Shown one piece after another: positions 1 to 8,633 of a stretch of DNA of 64,000 bases. Every line of letters begins with the position of its first letter. Position 1 is the stretch's first letter. The DNA is from Lachnospiraceae bacterium 3-1 (GTDB taxonomy: Bacteria > Bacillota > Clostridia > Lachnospirales > Lachnospiraceae): the NCBI GenBank assembly GCA_000403255.2, contig KE159582.1:661853-725852 (forward strand). Reading direction: 5' to 3'. The position numbers and the translations under genes are program-made. The notes beneath the pieces were generated by a model, which saw nothing but the letters and a program-made list of their open reading frames with translations, was not told the DNA's origin and did no database searches.

Positions 1-488
1 TAAAATGCATTCAGGGATTTTTTCGTAATCCCCGCCAAAAAATGTCTGTACAATGAACGGATGGAGGCCGCTGACTCCATAGCAAGTATAGATAATGCCA
101 GCAGAAACAGGGCTTCAATAGTTGGTGCGGAAAAAGTTTTAAAATAAATATAAAAATAACGGTACAGTCTACCAATTAGATTATTTTCGTTGTATAATAA
201 GTCTGACGTACAAGATCACTCTCTTTCGTATAGTTTGATGTGCAAACTTATTATACATGAGAAAGTGTCTTGTGCGTTATTTTATTTTTCAAAAAGTTGT
301 AAAGTGGTGTAAAAATTAATAGTATGCATTTATTATCATGATTTCAAATTGAAGTGAGCCATTTTTGTGACCTCAACCCAGAGAAGCAGCGGTAATGTTC
401 CACTTACTGTATTTGTAGGTCTGATATAATGCAGTAAAGCACACAAGTGATAAAAAATTTATGCGTATTTTAGTGCAGAGGTGAAATC
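1..488. other. Intergenic region with nested inverted repeats
   Basis: No convincing gene. A short plus-strand frame is open from position 4 to a stop at 145-147, but it begins right after an in-frame stop, has no visible ribosome site before its ATG at 61, and I do not recognise the peptide; it may be the tail of a decayed gene. A perfect 12-bp inverted repeat (191-202 and 246-257) contains a TATAAT-like hexamer. Imperfectly complementary sequence around 211-228 and 259-273 gives a nested arrangement typical of an operator or a mobile-element end. Confidence 0.4.
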
Positions 489-979
489 ATGCTAACACAA
501 AATGATATAAGAATACTAAGCAAAACATTTTCTGATTATGGCTATGTCATGACAACGGCACAGCTTACCAATGAAAAATTGTTTTATAGAGATATTCAAC
601 GTATGCTGGAACAAGGATTGATTGAAAGAATAAAAAGGGGCTGTTACCATTGGGTGGATGACTATGGTACGAGTGAGGTGGTTATTGTCAACCGTCCGTT
701 CCCTGATGCAGTTCTTTGTATGGAAACAGCTCTTTTCTATTATAGATACAGTGACAGGAATCCCGCTGAATGGAATATTACCATTAACAAAAATACGTCC
801 AGAAAGCGTACAAATATAGATTATCCTTTCATTAAGGCTTATCGGGTTGAGCCAGAGTTGTTTTTATTGGAAAGACAAAAGGGGAAATTGACTTCCAAGA
901 AGTTCATATTTACGACCGTGACCGTACTATTAAAGAGAAACACCTTATGACAAGAAAGGTTTTAGAGGCTGAGTCGTGA
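489..979 (+). pseudogene. AbiEi-family (type IV) antitoxin, frameshifted remnant
   Basis: The N-terminal 135 residues match the AbiEi antitoxin layout: a winged-helix start (about residues 1-60, with the motif RMLEQGLIERIKRGCYHW) and then the beta-rich part with PDAVLCMETALFYY. In AbiE systems this protein represses its operon and neutralises an AbiEii nucleotidyltransferase toxin. The frame breaks near 890: the expected continuation EVHIYDRDRTI is encoded in another frame from about 892 and ends at a stop at 977-979, without the usual C-terminal helical domain. The open frame as it stands ends at 950. No AbiEii-like gene follows. A clear gene relic, probably not functional. Confidence 0.75.
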
Positions 980-999
980 TTTGAATGGAAAGCAGTGGG

Positions 1000-1032
1000 C
1001 ACCTTACTCTCTGATTTTGAAGGAGTAAGGTG
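1000..1032. other. Hairpin between convergent genes
   Basis: A perfect 10-bp inverted repeat (caccttactc at 1000-1009, gagtaaggtg at 1023-1032) with a 13-nt loop lies between the antitoxin relic and the convergent transporter gene. There is no clear T-run on either side, so a terminator role is only a guess. Confidence 0.3.
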
Positions 1033-1062
1033 GGATAGAAGGATGTATTCGAAAACAGACCA

Positions 1063-1956
1063 CTAATCTGTTTTCCTCTGACAATTATACAAAAACATCA
1101 TCAGAGAAGCCGCAATTACCAGCGTATATCCGAGAAAGCTGTATTTGTCAGGGAGTTCATGGAATAGGACAAATCCCAGAACAGCCGCAAAGATAATCTG
1201 AGAATAATCAAAAATAGATATCTTTTTGGCAGGGGCATAGGTGTAGGCAGCAGTAATGGCAAACTGTCCACCAGCGGCAAATAGACCCGTCATCAGTAAG
1301 GTTAAGATTTGGTTCGGCGTCATGGGTGCAAAATTTATAATAATCCATGGTGTAAGGAATAGGCAGGAAAACAGTGAGAAGTAAAAAACGATCACAGAGC
1401 CTTTGATGTTCATTGTTCCCAATTTACGCACCATGGTATAGGCAATGCCTGCGCCAAGACCTCCACATACGCCGATTAATGCAGGAAGCAGAGCAGTGTT
1501 GTGAAATCCAGGCTTGACGATAAACAGGCAGCCGCAGAAGGCAGAAAAGATGCAAGCAGCCTGAAAAGGCAGTATTTTTTCTTTCAATAAGAAATAAGAA
1601 AAAATAACAGCAAAAAAAGGCGAAAGTTTGTTTAAAATAGAAGCATCCGCCACAAGGAGATGATCCACAGCATAGAAATTACAGAGAATCCCTACGGTTC
1701 CAAAGACACACCGCAGGATAAGGGTTAGCCGGGCTTCCTTTGGAATGCGCAGAGAAACCGATTGTGTCGAATGATTATTTTTAAGGATAATGATTCCAGC
1801 AAAAAAAGCAGCTACCAGATTGCGGAAGAAACTTTTTTGCATAGATGGAAGGTCTCCTGACAGGCGGATGCAGACATTCATGCATGCAAAGCAAAATGCG
1901 GACATGATGATCATCAAAACGCCTCGGATATAGTTGTCTTTTGGTTGGTTATGCAT
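1063..1956 (-). CDS. DMT-superfamily (EamA) transporter
   Basis: 297 aa, about the usual length for the family, with roughly ten hydrophobic helices arranged as two EamA repeats (about residues 10-140 and 155-290). Such inner-membrane proteins usually export small metabolites; the substrate cannot be read from the sequence. The start is supported by AAGGAG about nine bases upstream on the minus strand. It lies 25 bases downstream of the chemotaxis gene on the same strand, so the two may share a transcript. Function beyond 'drug/metabolite transporter' is unknown. Confidence 0.85.
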   Translation of the reverse strand: MHNQPKDNYIRGVLMIIMSAFCFACMNVCIRLSGDLPSMQKSFFRNLVAAFFAGIIILKNNHSTQSVSLRIPKEARLTLILRCVFGTVGILCNFYAVDHLLVADASILNKLSPFFAVIFSYFLLKEKILPFQAACIFSAFCGCLFIVKPGFHNTALLPALIGVCGGLGAGIAYTMVRKLGTMNIKGSVIVFYFSLFSCLFLTPWIIINFAPMTPNQILTLLMTGLFAAGGQFAITAAYTYAPAKKISIFDYSQIIFAAVLGFVLFHELPDKYSFLGYTLVIAASLMMFLYNCQRKTD

Positions 1957-1981
1957 TTTTCTTAATCTCCTTGCTTTTTTC

Positions 1982-4009
1982 TTACTGGATGCGGAATCGG
2001 CTAAGCAGATTGTTTAGAGAATATGCCTGCTCGGATAATTCTTTGGATACTTTGGCGCTTTCTTTTGCAGAAGCAGTATTTGCTTGAACAACCTGTGAAA
2101 TTTCTTTGATTCCATTTTCAGCCTGAAGGATCATTTCAGACTGGTGAATGCTGGCAGTAGAAATTTGATCCATCAATGTTTTAATGGACTGAATACAGTC
2201 ATTAATGATTTTCATTGCAGAAACAGCAAGGTCTGTAGATTCTGTTCCCGTCTTCACATCCTTAATGGAGTTGTTAATGAGATTCGTAGTGTTTTGGGCA
2301 GCTTCGGCGGACCTGGCTGCAAGGCTTCTGACTTCTTCTGCTACAATGGAAAAACCAGCTCCTGCTGCACCAGCCCGGGAAGCTTCCACAGAGGCATTTA
2401 AGGCTAAAATATTTGTTTGGAACGCAATGTCCTCAATGGTTTTAATTACGGTAACAATTTGTGTAGAAGATTGGTCAATATTTCTTGTGGCAGATATCAG
2501 CTGTTCCATTCGTTTATCAGCTTCTTCTGTATATCCGGTAGCTTTATCTACCAATTCGCTGGCGTTTCCACAGTGTACGGTACTACTTTGAATCTGGGAG
2601 GTAATGGATGACACATTTGAAACCAGTCCTTCCACAGAATCGGCCTGTTCTATTGTACCCTGAGATAATTCCTGTGCGCCTGTGGCCACCTGTTCTGCGC
2701 TTGTATTTACTTGTTTTGCCACATCGGAAATATCACGAATTACATGCACCAGATTGGCATGAATCGATTTGAGACTTTCCAATAAAACCTTAAAATCACC
2801 GATATAATAAGCTTCATTTTCTGTTACATCTACAGTGAGATTTCCATCTGCCATTTCGCCTAGAATCCGTCCAACATCATCAATTGTTTTTCGCAGACAG
2901 CCGCAAACCCGATGGGTTGTTTGGGCAATCATACCAATTTCATCAGACCTTCCATAAAAAGCCTCCAATTCTTCAACAGCGGAAAGATTCAAATCTCCAA
3001 GACAGCTTATGGCTCGTTCCACGGTCATAAGTTCTTTTCCCTCGCGATATAAAATCAAAAGAGTAATGATAGTAATAGAAGAGGCCATAGCTGCACATAA
3101 TACGCCAACTAAAAGCCGTACATTGTCTACGGAACCATAAACCTTTGCAGTGCTGTTTCGAACCATGAAGACCCATCCACGGTTTTGTAGATATTTGTAA
3201 ACCACCAACTGATCTATTTTGTTTTCATCTTTGTAAGAATATGTATTTACCTTGTCATCGTTGTTTTTTTGGATGCGCTGGATAATCTTCTGATAACCAG
3301 TGTCTGTGGTTTCGGTATTTAACAACTCTTCATCCTCATGATAGAGATAGACCCCGTTCTCAACGTTTAAGAATACATATTCACTATCAGGTAGTCCTTT
3401 AATGTCTAAATTTAACAAAGCGTCCGTCAACTGGTTGGCATATACGCCAGCGCCTACATATCCAATACACGTTCCATTCTCAAAAATTGGATAGTACATG
3501 GAAAGAATCATACTGCCAGTTCCAGGTGATTTCATAATTCCAAGATTCGTAAGCTCCTGATTTGATAAAATTGTATTTTGAAATGTTTCCAGTGAATCTC
3601 CTGTTCTCGTTGTGATTCCTACAGCATCTGGTGAGGTGTGTGTTAAAACAAAAGTTTCTGGTGTCGCAATGTATAAACCTTCAAATACATCTTTGAAGGC
3701 AGCAAAATCTTCTGTATATTTTTGTGCACGTTGTAAAAGTTCTGGATTGTCTGGGTCGAGCAAAAGGTCGCGAACTTGACTGCCCAAAGCGAAAGCTTTC
3801 ATATATTCTTCAGCAGAAGATACATAATCATTGATAATGGCGGCTCTGGATTCTACAGCGTCCGTCATCTGGTTAGTAATGTCACTTTTTACAATTGAAG
3901 CCGTGTTTGAAGATACAATCGTAAAAAGCAGTAGCATTCCGACTAAGTTTACTGCTGTGGTAATGATGCCAATGCGTGTCGCGAGTTTTTTGTTTACAAG
4001 AAATTTCAT
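1982..4009 (-). CDS. Methyl-accepting chemotaxis protein
   Basis: 675 aa when started at the ATG at 4009, which has GGAGG seven bases upstream; an upstream ATG giving 13 more residues lacks one. Order: transmembrane helix near the N-terminus, an extracellular dCache-like sensor of about 250 residues, a second helix (about 297-320), HAMP, then a long cytoplasmic coiled coil. The highly conserved signalling tip is present (IEDIAFQTNILALNASVEAS, then GFSIVAEEVRSLAARSA). The family relays ligand binding to CheA/CheW. No che or flagellar genes are nearby, so this is an orphan receptor; its ligand is unknown. Confidence 0.95.
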   Translation of the reverse strand: MKFLVNKKLATRIGIITTAVNLVGMLLLFTIVSSNTASIVKSDITNQMTDAVESRAAIINDYVSSAEEYMKAFALGSQVRDLLLDPDNPELLQRAQKYTEDFAAFKDVFEGLYIATPETFVLTHTSPDAVGITTRTGDSLETFQNTILSNQELTNLGIMKSPGTGSMILSMYYPIFENGTCIGYVGAGVYANQLTDALLNLDIKGLPDSEYVFLNVENGVYLYHEDEELLNTETTDTGYQKIIQRIQKNNDDKVNTYSYKDENKIDQLVVYKYLQNRGWVFMVRNSTAKVYGSVDNVRLLVGVLCAAMASSITIITLLILYREGKELMTVERAISCLGDLNLSAVEELEAFYGRSDEIGMIAQTTHRVCGCLRKTIDDVGRILGEMADGNLTVDVTENEAYYIGDFKVLLESLKSIHANLVHVIRDISDVAKQVNTSAEQVATGAQELSQGTIEQADSVEGLVSNVSSITSQIQSSTVHCGNASELVDKATGYTEEADKRMEQLISATRNIDQSSTQIVTVIKTIEDIAFQTNILALNASVEASRAGAAGAGFSIVAEEVRSLAARSAEAAQNTTNLINNSIKDVKTGTESTDLAVSAMKIINDCIQSIKTLMDQISTASIHQSEMILQAENGIKEISQVVQANTASAKESAKVSKELSEQAYSLNNLLSRFRIQ

Positions 4010-4686
4010 TAGGTTATCCTCCACATAAAATAGATTTTTTGAAATCAATTGCTTTTATCTGGCGAATAATTTTGTGTGCCGGGATTTGACTCGTATTCAG
4101 ATAAATGCAATACGATTTCCTTTTAGTTGTAAATTTAGTAAGATAAAAAATTAGAAAGCGTTTCTTATTTATTCCCGCGAGCAATGAGCCAAGCAGTCGT
4201 GCTTGCGCGGATATTTGGCGAATGCCGCGAAGGTCAAATACCCCGCCCCTTGGGGCGGGGTATTTGACTTTATCGAAAAGACTTTGTCGCGCTAAAGTGT
4301 CTTTTGATAGAATAAAAATAATATGCGCAGGGTCTGCCCCAGCGGACTTGTTCGCTTTGTTTGAAAATTACCTCTTCTAATATACTACTTTTTTCGTTTT
4401 CTGTCTAGATGATACCTATAGGCAATGGTACTATTTGTGGCAATATTTTTCCAGATAAGTATAGTGAAATCACAAAAGGGATGAATGGATAAATTGTAAT
4501 TTGTTTCAAGGAATATATTTTAAAAATTTCATGTGGATCAGTGATAAAACCACGGAAACAATATTGATATTTATATGAATATACACTATAGTGGAATCAG
4601 TATTTTGAGTAGGGACAGATTTGAAAAGGCTGGAGATATCTTGGAACCATTGCCAGCGTCCCCTGATAAGGAGTGTGATAGCGGAT
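4010..4686. other. Long intergenic region
   Basis: Divergent upstream region of the chemotaxis gene (left) and the response regulator (right). No coding frame I can support. Its centre (about 4170-4330) is a structured, G+C-richer block unlike its A+T-rich surroundings and contains the strong palindrome listed separately. The TTG at 4621 could extend the regulator by 22 residues but those residues do not resemble the family. Confidence 0.6.
4233..4268. repeat. Perfect 17-bp palindrome in a structured intergenic block
   Basis: The arm gtcaaataccccgcccc (4233-4249) is followed by a 2-nt spacer (tt) and its exact reverse complement (4252-4268). The preceding 60 bases contain a second, imperfect stem (around cgcgagca and tgcttgcgcg). 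The block looks like a dispersed intergenic repeat of Lachnospiraceae rather than a terminator, since no T-run follows it on either strand. Only one copy is in this window; the dispersed-repeat idea is from memory of related genomes, not shown here. Confidence 0.6.
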
Positions 4687-5394
4687 ATGAATAAAAAGAT
4701 TTTGATTGTAGATGATGAAAAGGAGATTGCGGACTTAATAGAGCTTTATCTGAAAAATGACGGTTACAATGTGTACAAATTTTACAATGGCATGGATGCC
4801 TTAAAATGTGTGGAATCAGAAAAAATGGATTTGGCAATTTTAGACGTTATGCTTCCAGATGTGGATGGTTTTCATATCTGTCAAAAGATTAGGGAACAGT
4901 ATTTTTATCCAATCATTATGCTGACAGCAAGGGTCGAGGATGTTGACAAGATTAAGGGACTGATGATCGGAGCAGATGATTATATTACAAAACCATTCAA
5001 TCCATTGGAGGTTGCAGCAAGGGTAAAGACACAGCTTCGCCGCTATGTCTGTTATAATAACGCTGGTGACATAGAAAGGGAAAATCTACCAATGATGGAA
5101 TATGACGTTCATGGGCTTATCATCAATAAGAATACCCATAAATGCACACTGTATGGAAAAGAAATCACATTAACGAAGATAGAATTTTCCATTCTTTGGT
5201 ATTTGTGTGAAAACAGGGGGAAGGTGATTTCTTCCGAAGAACTGTTTGAAAAAGTTTGGGGTGAAAAGTTTCTTGATCATAATAATACAGTGATGTCCCA
5301 CATTGGGAGACTTCGGGAAAAGCTTAAGGAGCCGGCCAGAAACCCGAAATTTATTAAGACAGTATGGGGAGTAGGTTATACCGTTGAAAAATAA
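4687..5394 (+). CDS. VanR-like OmpR-family response regulator
   Basis: 235 aa from the ATG at 4687. Receiver domain (about 1-120) with the acidic pair in KILIVDDE, the phosphoacceptor Asp in LAILDVMLPD and the Lys in ITKPFNP. DNA-binding winged helix (about 135-235) ending in FIKTVWGVGYTVEK. The sequence closely resembles the VanR subgroup, but nothing else here suggests glycopeptide resistance. AAGGAG is 13 bases upstream, a little far. The gene ends overlapping the start of a cognate sensor kinase of which only the first codons survive, so its phosphorylation partner is lost locally. Confidence 0.92.
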   Translation: MNKKILIVDDEKEIADLIELYLKNDGYNVYKFYNGMDALKCVESEKMDLAILDVMLPDVDGFHICQKIREQYFYPIIMLTARVEDVDKIKGLMIGADDYITKPFNPLEVAARVKTQLRRYVCYNNAGDIERENLPMMEYDVHGLIINKNTHKCTLYGKEITLTKIEFSILWYLCENRGKVISSEELFEKVWGEKFLDHNNTVMSHIGRLREKLKEPARNPKFIKTVWGVGYTVEK

Positions 5395-5443
5395 GTGGGA
5401 GATTTCATATAGGATTAGAGTATATCGTGGGCCAGGTGCATAG
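5384..5443 (+). pseudogene. N-terminal stub of lost sensor histidine kinase
   Basis: A TTG start inside the last codons of the response regulator opens a frame reading (M)KNKWEISYRIRVYRGPGA before a stop at 5441-5443. The overlap and the juxtamembrane-like start are what is expected of the partner kinase of a VanR-type regulator. The frame diverges after about codon 14 (around 5425-5430), where the A+T-rich TIR island begins. I infer that the rest of the kinase was replaced when the island was acquired. Confidence 0.55.
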
Positions 5444-5486
5444 CTGTAAAGGAATTGAAAAGGAAAATTAGTTTGGAGGGGAAATT

Positions 5487-7640
5487 ATGGATCATAGAAA
5501 ATTGCAATATAGCGGTCTTTCCTTTAAAACCAAAGGAAATATTAATCCAATGGGTATGCCATACATTTATTACGCTTCTCATCCACAAGATTTCAATATT
5601 TTTTTTGACACAATTGTGGATGATATTTTTAAAATTCAATCTCATGTAGTAATATGGTATCTTACAGAACCATTCGAAGAGATTGATCAAAAAATATTAT
5701 TAGAAGACTTGAAACAAATGCAGTTGTTGGTGATTCCGGTTACAAAGCGTTTTCTGGAAGAGGATAATAGAGCTCGTAATGTAGAACTTAATTTTGCATT
5801 AGAACATCATATACCTGTTTTGCCGATATTACAAGAAGTTGGTTTGGCCACTTTGTTTAGTAAAAAATGTGGAAAAATGCATTGTATCTGCAAAGAGACA
5901 TATGGAAAAATTATTTACGAAAAAATAATGTCTATTTTTTTGTCTTCAACTTTGTTGAGTGAGAAAATGATAGAAGAGATTAGAGCAGAATTTAAAGTGC
6001 AATGCTTTTTGAGTTATAGGAAAATAGACAGAAAATATGTTAATCAAATTATGAAAGTATTACATAAAAATGAGATTATGTGGGATGTGGCCATTTGGTA
6101 TGATGATTATTTAATACCAGGGGAAAATTTTGATGATTTTATAAAAAAAGAAATTGAAAAGAGTGATATTTTTGTTTTGTTAGTAACTCCAAACTTAACG
6201 ATTGCAGAAAATTATGTAATGAAGATAGAATATCCATTAGCAATAGAACAAAAGAAGGAGATTATACCTATCTTAGTTGAAGAAACTTCATATGATACAT
6301 TAAAAGAAAAATATGAAAATATTCCTCAGACAATTTGTTTGGTAGATGAAAATAAAGTGTTTGAGATTTTAAAATCTATTCTTGAAAATAGAAACTTATT
6401 GAAAAATACTAATTCGTCAGAGCATTTATATAAAATAGGATTAGCTTATCTATATGGTATTGATGTTGAAATAGATTATGAAAAGGCATTGAATCTTATA
6501 ACACGGGCTGCAAAACAAAAATTTCCTGCTGCTTATAAAAAATTGATCTCTATGTATAAAAATGGAGAGGGTGTTGAAAAAAATTATCAAGAGGTTACAT
6601 TTTGGCAGTCTCAATTGATTGAATACATAAGTAAGAAGGGATTGAACAATGGAGATTATAGAGTTCGATTTGGAGAATTCTATGCTGTCCGTGATTTGGG
6701 AGATACATATTTTCAAATATTTCAGTACGAAAAAGCCCTAAAAGCTTATAAAAAATCATTTGAAATCATAAATCAAATGCTTGATTTATGGGAAGGAATA
6801 TTAGATTATAGAAATCATGAAGAATGGGAATGTAAAAGTGATATATATTTAAAAATAGCTGATGCATATATGGGACTAAAAAATTATGAGAAAGCAAGGA
6901 GATATTATATTTATTCCATGGAGATAGATATTCAACTGGATAATAATGAAGAGATATCATCACGAGCTACTATGAGAAATTTAGCAATGTCGATGGCAAA
7001 ATATGGAAGATTTAACTTAGAAATGAAAGAAACAAAACAAGCGAAAGAAGCTTTTTTGACTGCGGTGAGATTATTGACTCAATTAATTGATGGAATTGGG
7101 TGGGGACATCCAATACACAATGATGTTGTTTATTTAGGAAGCAATAGTTTGGATGAAAGTATAGATATCCATATGAATCTGAAATTTTTGTATGAGGATT
7201 TAGCAGAAATAGCTATTTTAGAAATAAATTTTGATAATCTTATTTCTTCATTTTATGATGCGCAAAAACATGCTTATTGGGTATACAAGAATATAAATGA
7301 TGAATATTTTTCGCAAGAATTGTATGCAATTAATGTATGTATTGCATATATTAGCGAAATGTGTGTGAAAAGCGAAGAGTGGATAAAAAAAGGAATTGCT
7401 GTGAAAAAAATGAACGAAATATATGATCTGATTCATACCGTAAAATATTTATGTGCTCAGATGCATGGGAAGGAATTATTGGAGGCATTAGAAAGTAGTT
7501 TACAGATTTATGATATAGAAGAATTGGAGAGGAGTATGGAATTATCTAAGATAACAATAGCGGATATAGAAAAATATGCAAAAACTCTATGGAAAGATAA
7601 AAGAATAGATGCCGAAAATATAAACAATGATAAAGGATAA
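5487..7640 (+). CDS. Tandem TIR-domain protein with SEL1/TPR repeats
   Basis: 717 aa. Two TIR-like folds in tandem: the first at about 25-115 (PYIYYASHPQD, then LLVIPVTKRFL and the helix RNVELNFAL with E100), the second at about 169-290 (KVQCFLSYRKID, the WYDDYLIPGENF loop, DIFVLLVTPNL and YVMKIEYPLAI with E248). E100 and E248 sit where bacterial NAD-cleaving TIR enzymes carry the catalytic glutamate. Residues 312-380 are SEL1-like repeats and about 385-540 TPR-like helices, a probable sensing or assembly module. GGAGG precedes the start. Very A+T-rich, unlike all neighbours, which suggests transfer. The DUF4231 gene follows after 14 bases. Probable NAD-targeting immune effector; inferred, not shown. 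Confidence 0.8.
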   Translation: MDHRKLQYSGLSFKTKGNINPMGMPYIYYASHPQDFNIFFDTIVDDIFKIQSHVVIWYLTEPFEEIDQKILLEDLKQMQLLVIPVTKRFLEEDNRARNVELNFALEHHIPVLPILQEVGLATLFSKKCGKMHCICKETYGKIIYEKIMSIFLSSTLLSEKMIEEIRAEFKVQCFLSYRKIDRKYVNQIMKVLHKNEIMWDVAIWYDDYLIPGENFDDFIKKEIEKSDIFVLLVTPNLTIAENYVMKIEYPLAIEQKKEIIPILVEETSYDTLKEKYENIPQTICLVDENKVFEILKSILENRNLLKNTNSSEHLYKIGLAYLYGIDVEIDYEKALNLITRAAKQKFPAAYKKLISMYKNGEGVEKNYQEVTFWQSQLIEYISKKGLNNGDYRVRFGEFYAVRDLGDTYFQIFQYEKALKAYKKSFEIINQMLDLWEGILDYRNHEEWECKSDIYLKIADAYMGLKNYEKARRYYIYSMEIDIQLDNNEEISSRATMRNLAMSMAKYGRFNLEMKETKQAKEAFLTAVRLLTQLIDGIGWGHPIHNDVVYLGSNSLDESIDIHMNLKFLYEDLAEIAILEINFDNLISSFYDAQKHAYWVYKNINDEYFSQELYAINVCIAYISEMCVKSEEWIKKGIAVKKMNEIYDLIHTVKYLCAQMHGKELLEALESSLQIYDIEELERSMELSKITIADIEKYAKTLWKDKRIDAENINNDKG

Positions 7641-7654
7641 GGAGAAACTTTAAT

Positions 7655-8161
7655 ATGAATCATTTAGGAAATGAAAATAGTAATAATTCCATTATAGATA
7701 TATATATAAGTGAAATGATTTCACAGGTTGAAAATGAAAATACGAAAAAATATATTAATAATAGAATTATGCCACAAGTGAAATGGTATAGTTCAAAAAG
7801 TACACAAAATAAACATAGATATTACTTTTGGATGACGATATCTTTAATTTTAGGAATTATGGTATCAGTGATATCTGTGTTTGCAAATGGTTCTATATGG
7901 ACTAAAATGATAATAGCAATATTGGGAGCGGCGGTGACGGCAACTAATGCATACATATCATTACATAATTTCAAAGATTTATGGATTGTGTATCGTAAAA
8001 CTCATGGGGTTTTAACACGAACATTGTATCACTATTTTAATAACGCAGGCATTTATTCACAATATTCTACTCAAAACCAAAAAGATGTATTGTTAGTGAA
8101 TATTTGTGAAGAAGAGATTTCTAAAGAAAGTGATGGTTGGTATACCATTTTGCAAAAATAA
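7655..8161 (+). CDS. DUF4231 (SLATT-like) two-helix membrane protein
   Basis: 168 aa with two adjacent transmembrane helices (about 50-72 and 75-98), a charged N-terminal segment and a roughly 70-residue cytoplasmic tail. This is the DUF4231 layout, part of the SLATT group that Burroughs and colleagues linked to nucleotide-centred immune systems, where the membrane protein is a proposed pore-forming effector. It lies 14 bases behind the TIR gene with its own AAGGAG site and shares its A+T-rich composition, so the two are almost certainly one operon and one system. Confidence 0.75.
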   Translation: MNHLGNENSNNSIIDIYISEMISQVENENTKKYINNRIMPQVKWYSSKSTQNKHRYYFWMTISLILGIMVSVISVFANGSIWTKMIIAILGAAVTATNAYISLHNFKDLWIVYRKTHGVLTRTLYHYFNNAGIYSQYSTQNQKDVLLVNICEEEISKESDGWYTILQK

Positions 8162-8268
8162 TTGTTTTTGCTTGGTTCCAAATATAAAAAAGTAAATATA
8201 TCTTTGCATGTAAAAATATAGATGCTGGCACAGAAAAATATCTCCCTGGATCTGGAGAAACAATTTCG

Positions 8269-8299
8269 TTTACTGGCAGTCAGTACGACTGCCAGTAAA
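8269..8299. repeat. Perfect 13-bp hairpin downstream of the TIR operon
   Basis: The arm tttactggcagtc (8269-8281) and its exact complement (8287-8299) flank a 5-nt loop. No T-run follows on the plus strand (A-tract instead), so it is not a textbook terminator for the TIR operon. It may mark the right edge of the island. Confidence 0.5.
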
Positions 8300-8333
8300 A
8301 AACTTGCACATTTTCCTTAATATCTTTTAACCA

Positions 8334-8633
8334 TTACAGTAAGTAATTATTTTCTCGGTTTGCAATCTGAAAACCGACTAATTTATAGGTTGCATATCCT
8401 CCTACAACCAATGGTTCTGACTTGCAAATTTCTTCCGCTTCTTCGCGGCTTTCTGTTTTTAGGATATACATACCAGCCATTCCACGATAGCCTTGAAATA
8501 CACCGCAGATTTCCAGCTTTCCTTCATCGTCCAGTTTCCTTATGTTCTCAACGTGCTCTATCACTACTTGTTTTGTCATCTTATTATAGGTCTTGCTTTT
8601 TTCAATCATCATCATGTACATCAATTTTTCCAT
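8334..8633 (-). CDS. YciI-family protein
   Basis: 99 aa with the small alpha+beta YCII-type fold: an N-terminal strand MEKLMYMMMIEKSK, a central VENIRKLDDEGKL helix and a C-terminal strand region that includes the acidic stretch EEAEEICKSEPLVVGGYATYKLV. The molecular function of the family is unsettled; members resemble dimeric alpha/beta-barrel (ferredoxin-like) enzymes. AAGGAG lies eight bases upstream of the ATG. It is monocistronic, facing the TIR operon. Confidence 0.75.
   Translation of the reverse strand: MEKLMYMMMIEKSKTYNKMTKQVVIEHVENIRKLDDEGKLEICGVFQGYRGMAGMYILKTESREEAEEICKSEPLVVGGYATYKLVGFQIANRENNYLL

Noticed and set aside
61-147. Short open frame at the left edge of the window
   Set aside because: Only 28 codons, no ribosome site, unrecognised; could be a gene relic but cannot be supported as a gene.
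4687-5394. VanR-like regulator considered as part of a glycopeptide-resistance cluster
   Set aside because: No ligase, dehydrogenase or dipeptidase genes (vanH/A/X types) are nearby; many Clostridia carry such regulators without resistance.
5487-8161. TIR operon considered as Thoeris
   Set aside because: There is no ThsA-type (SIR2/SLOG) partner; the partner is a two-helix DUF4231 protein.
8269-8299. Hairpin considered as terminator of the TIR operon
   Set aside because: No T-run follows the stem on either strand.
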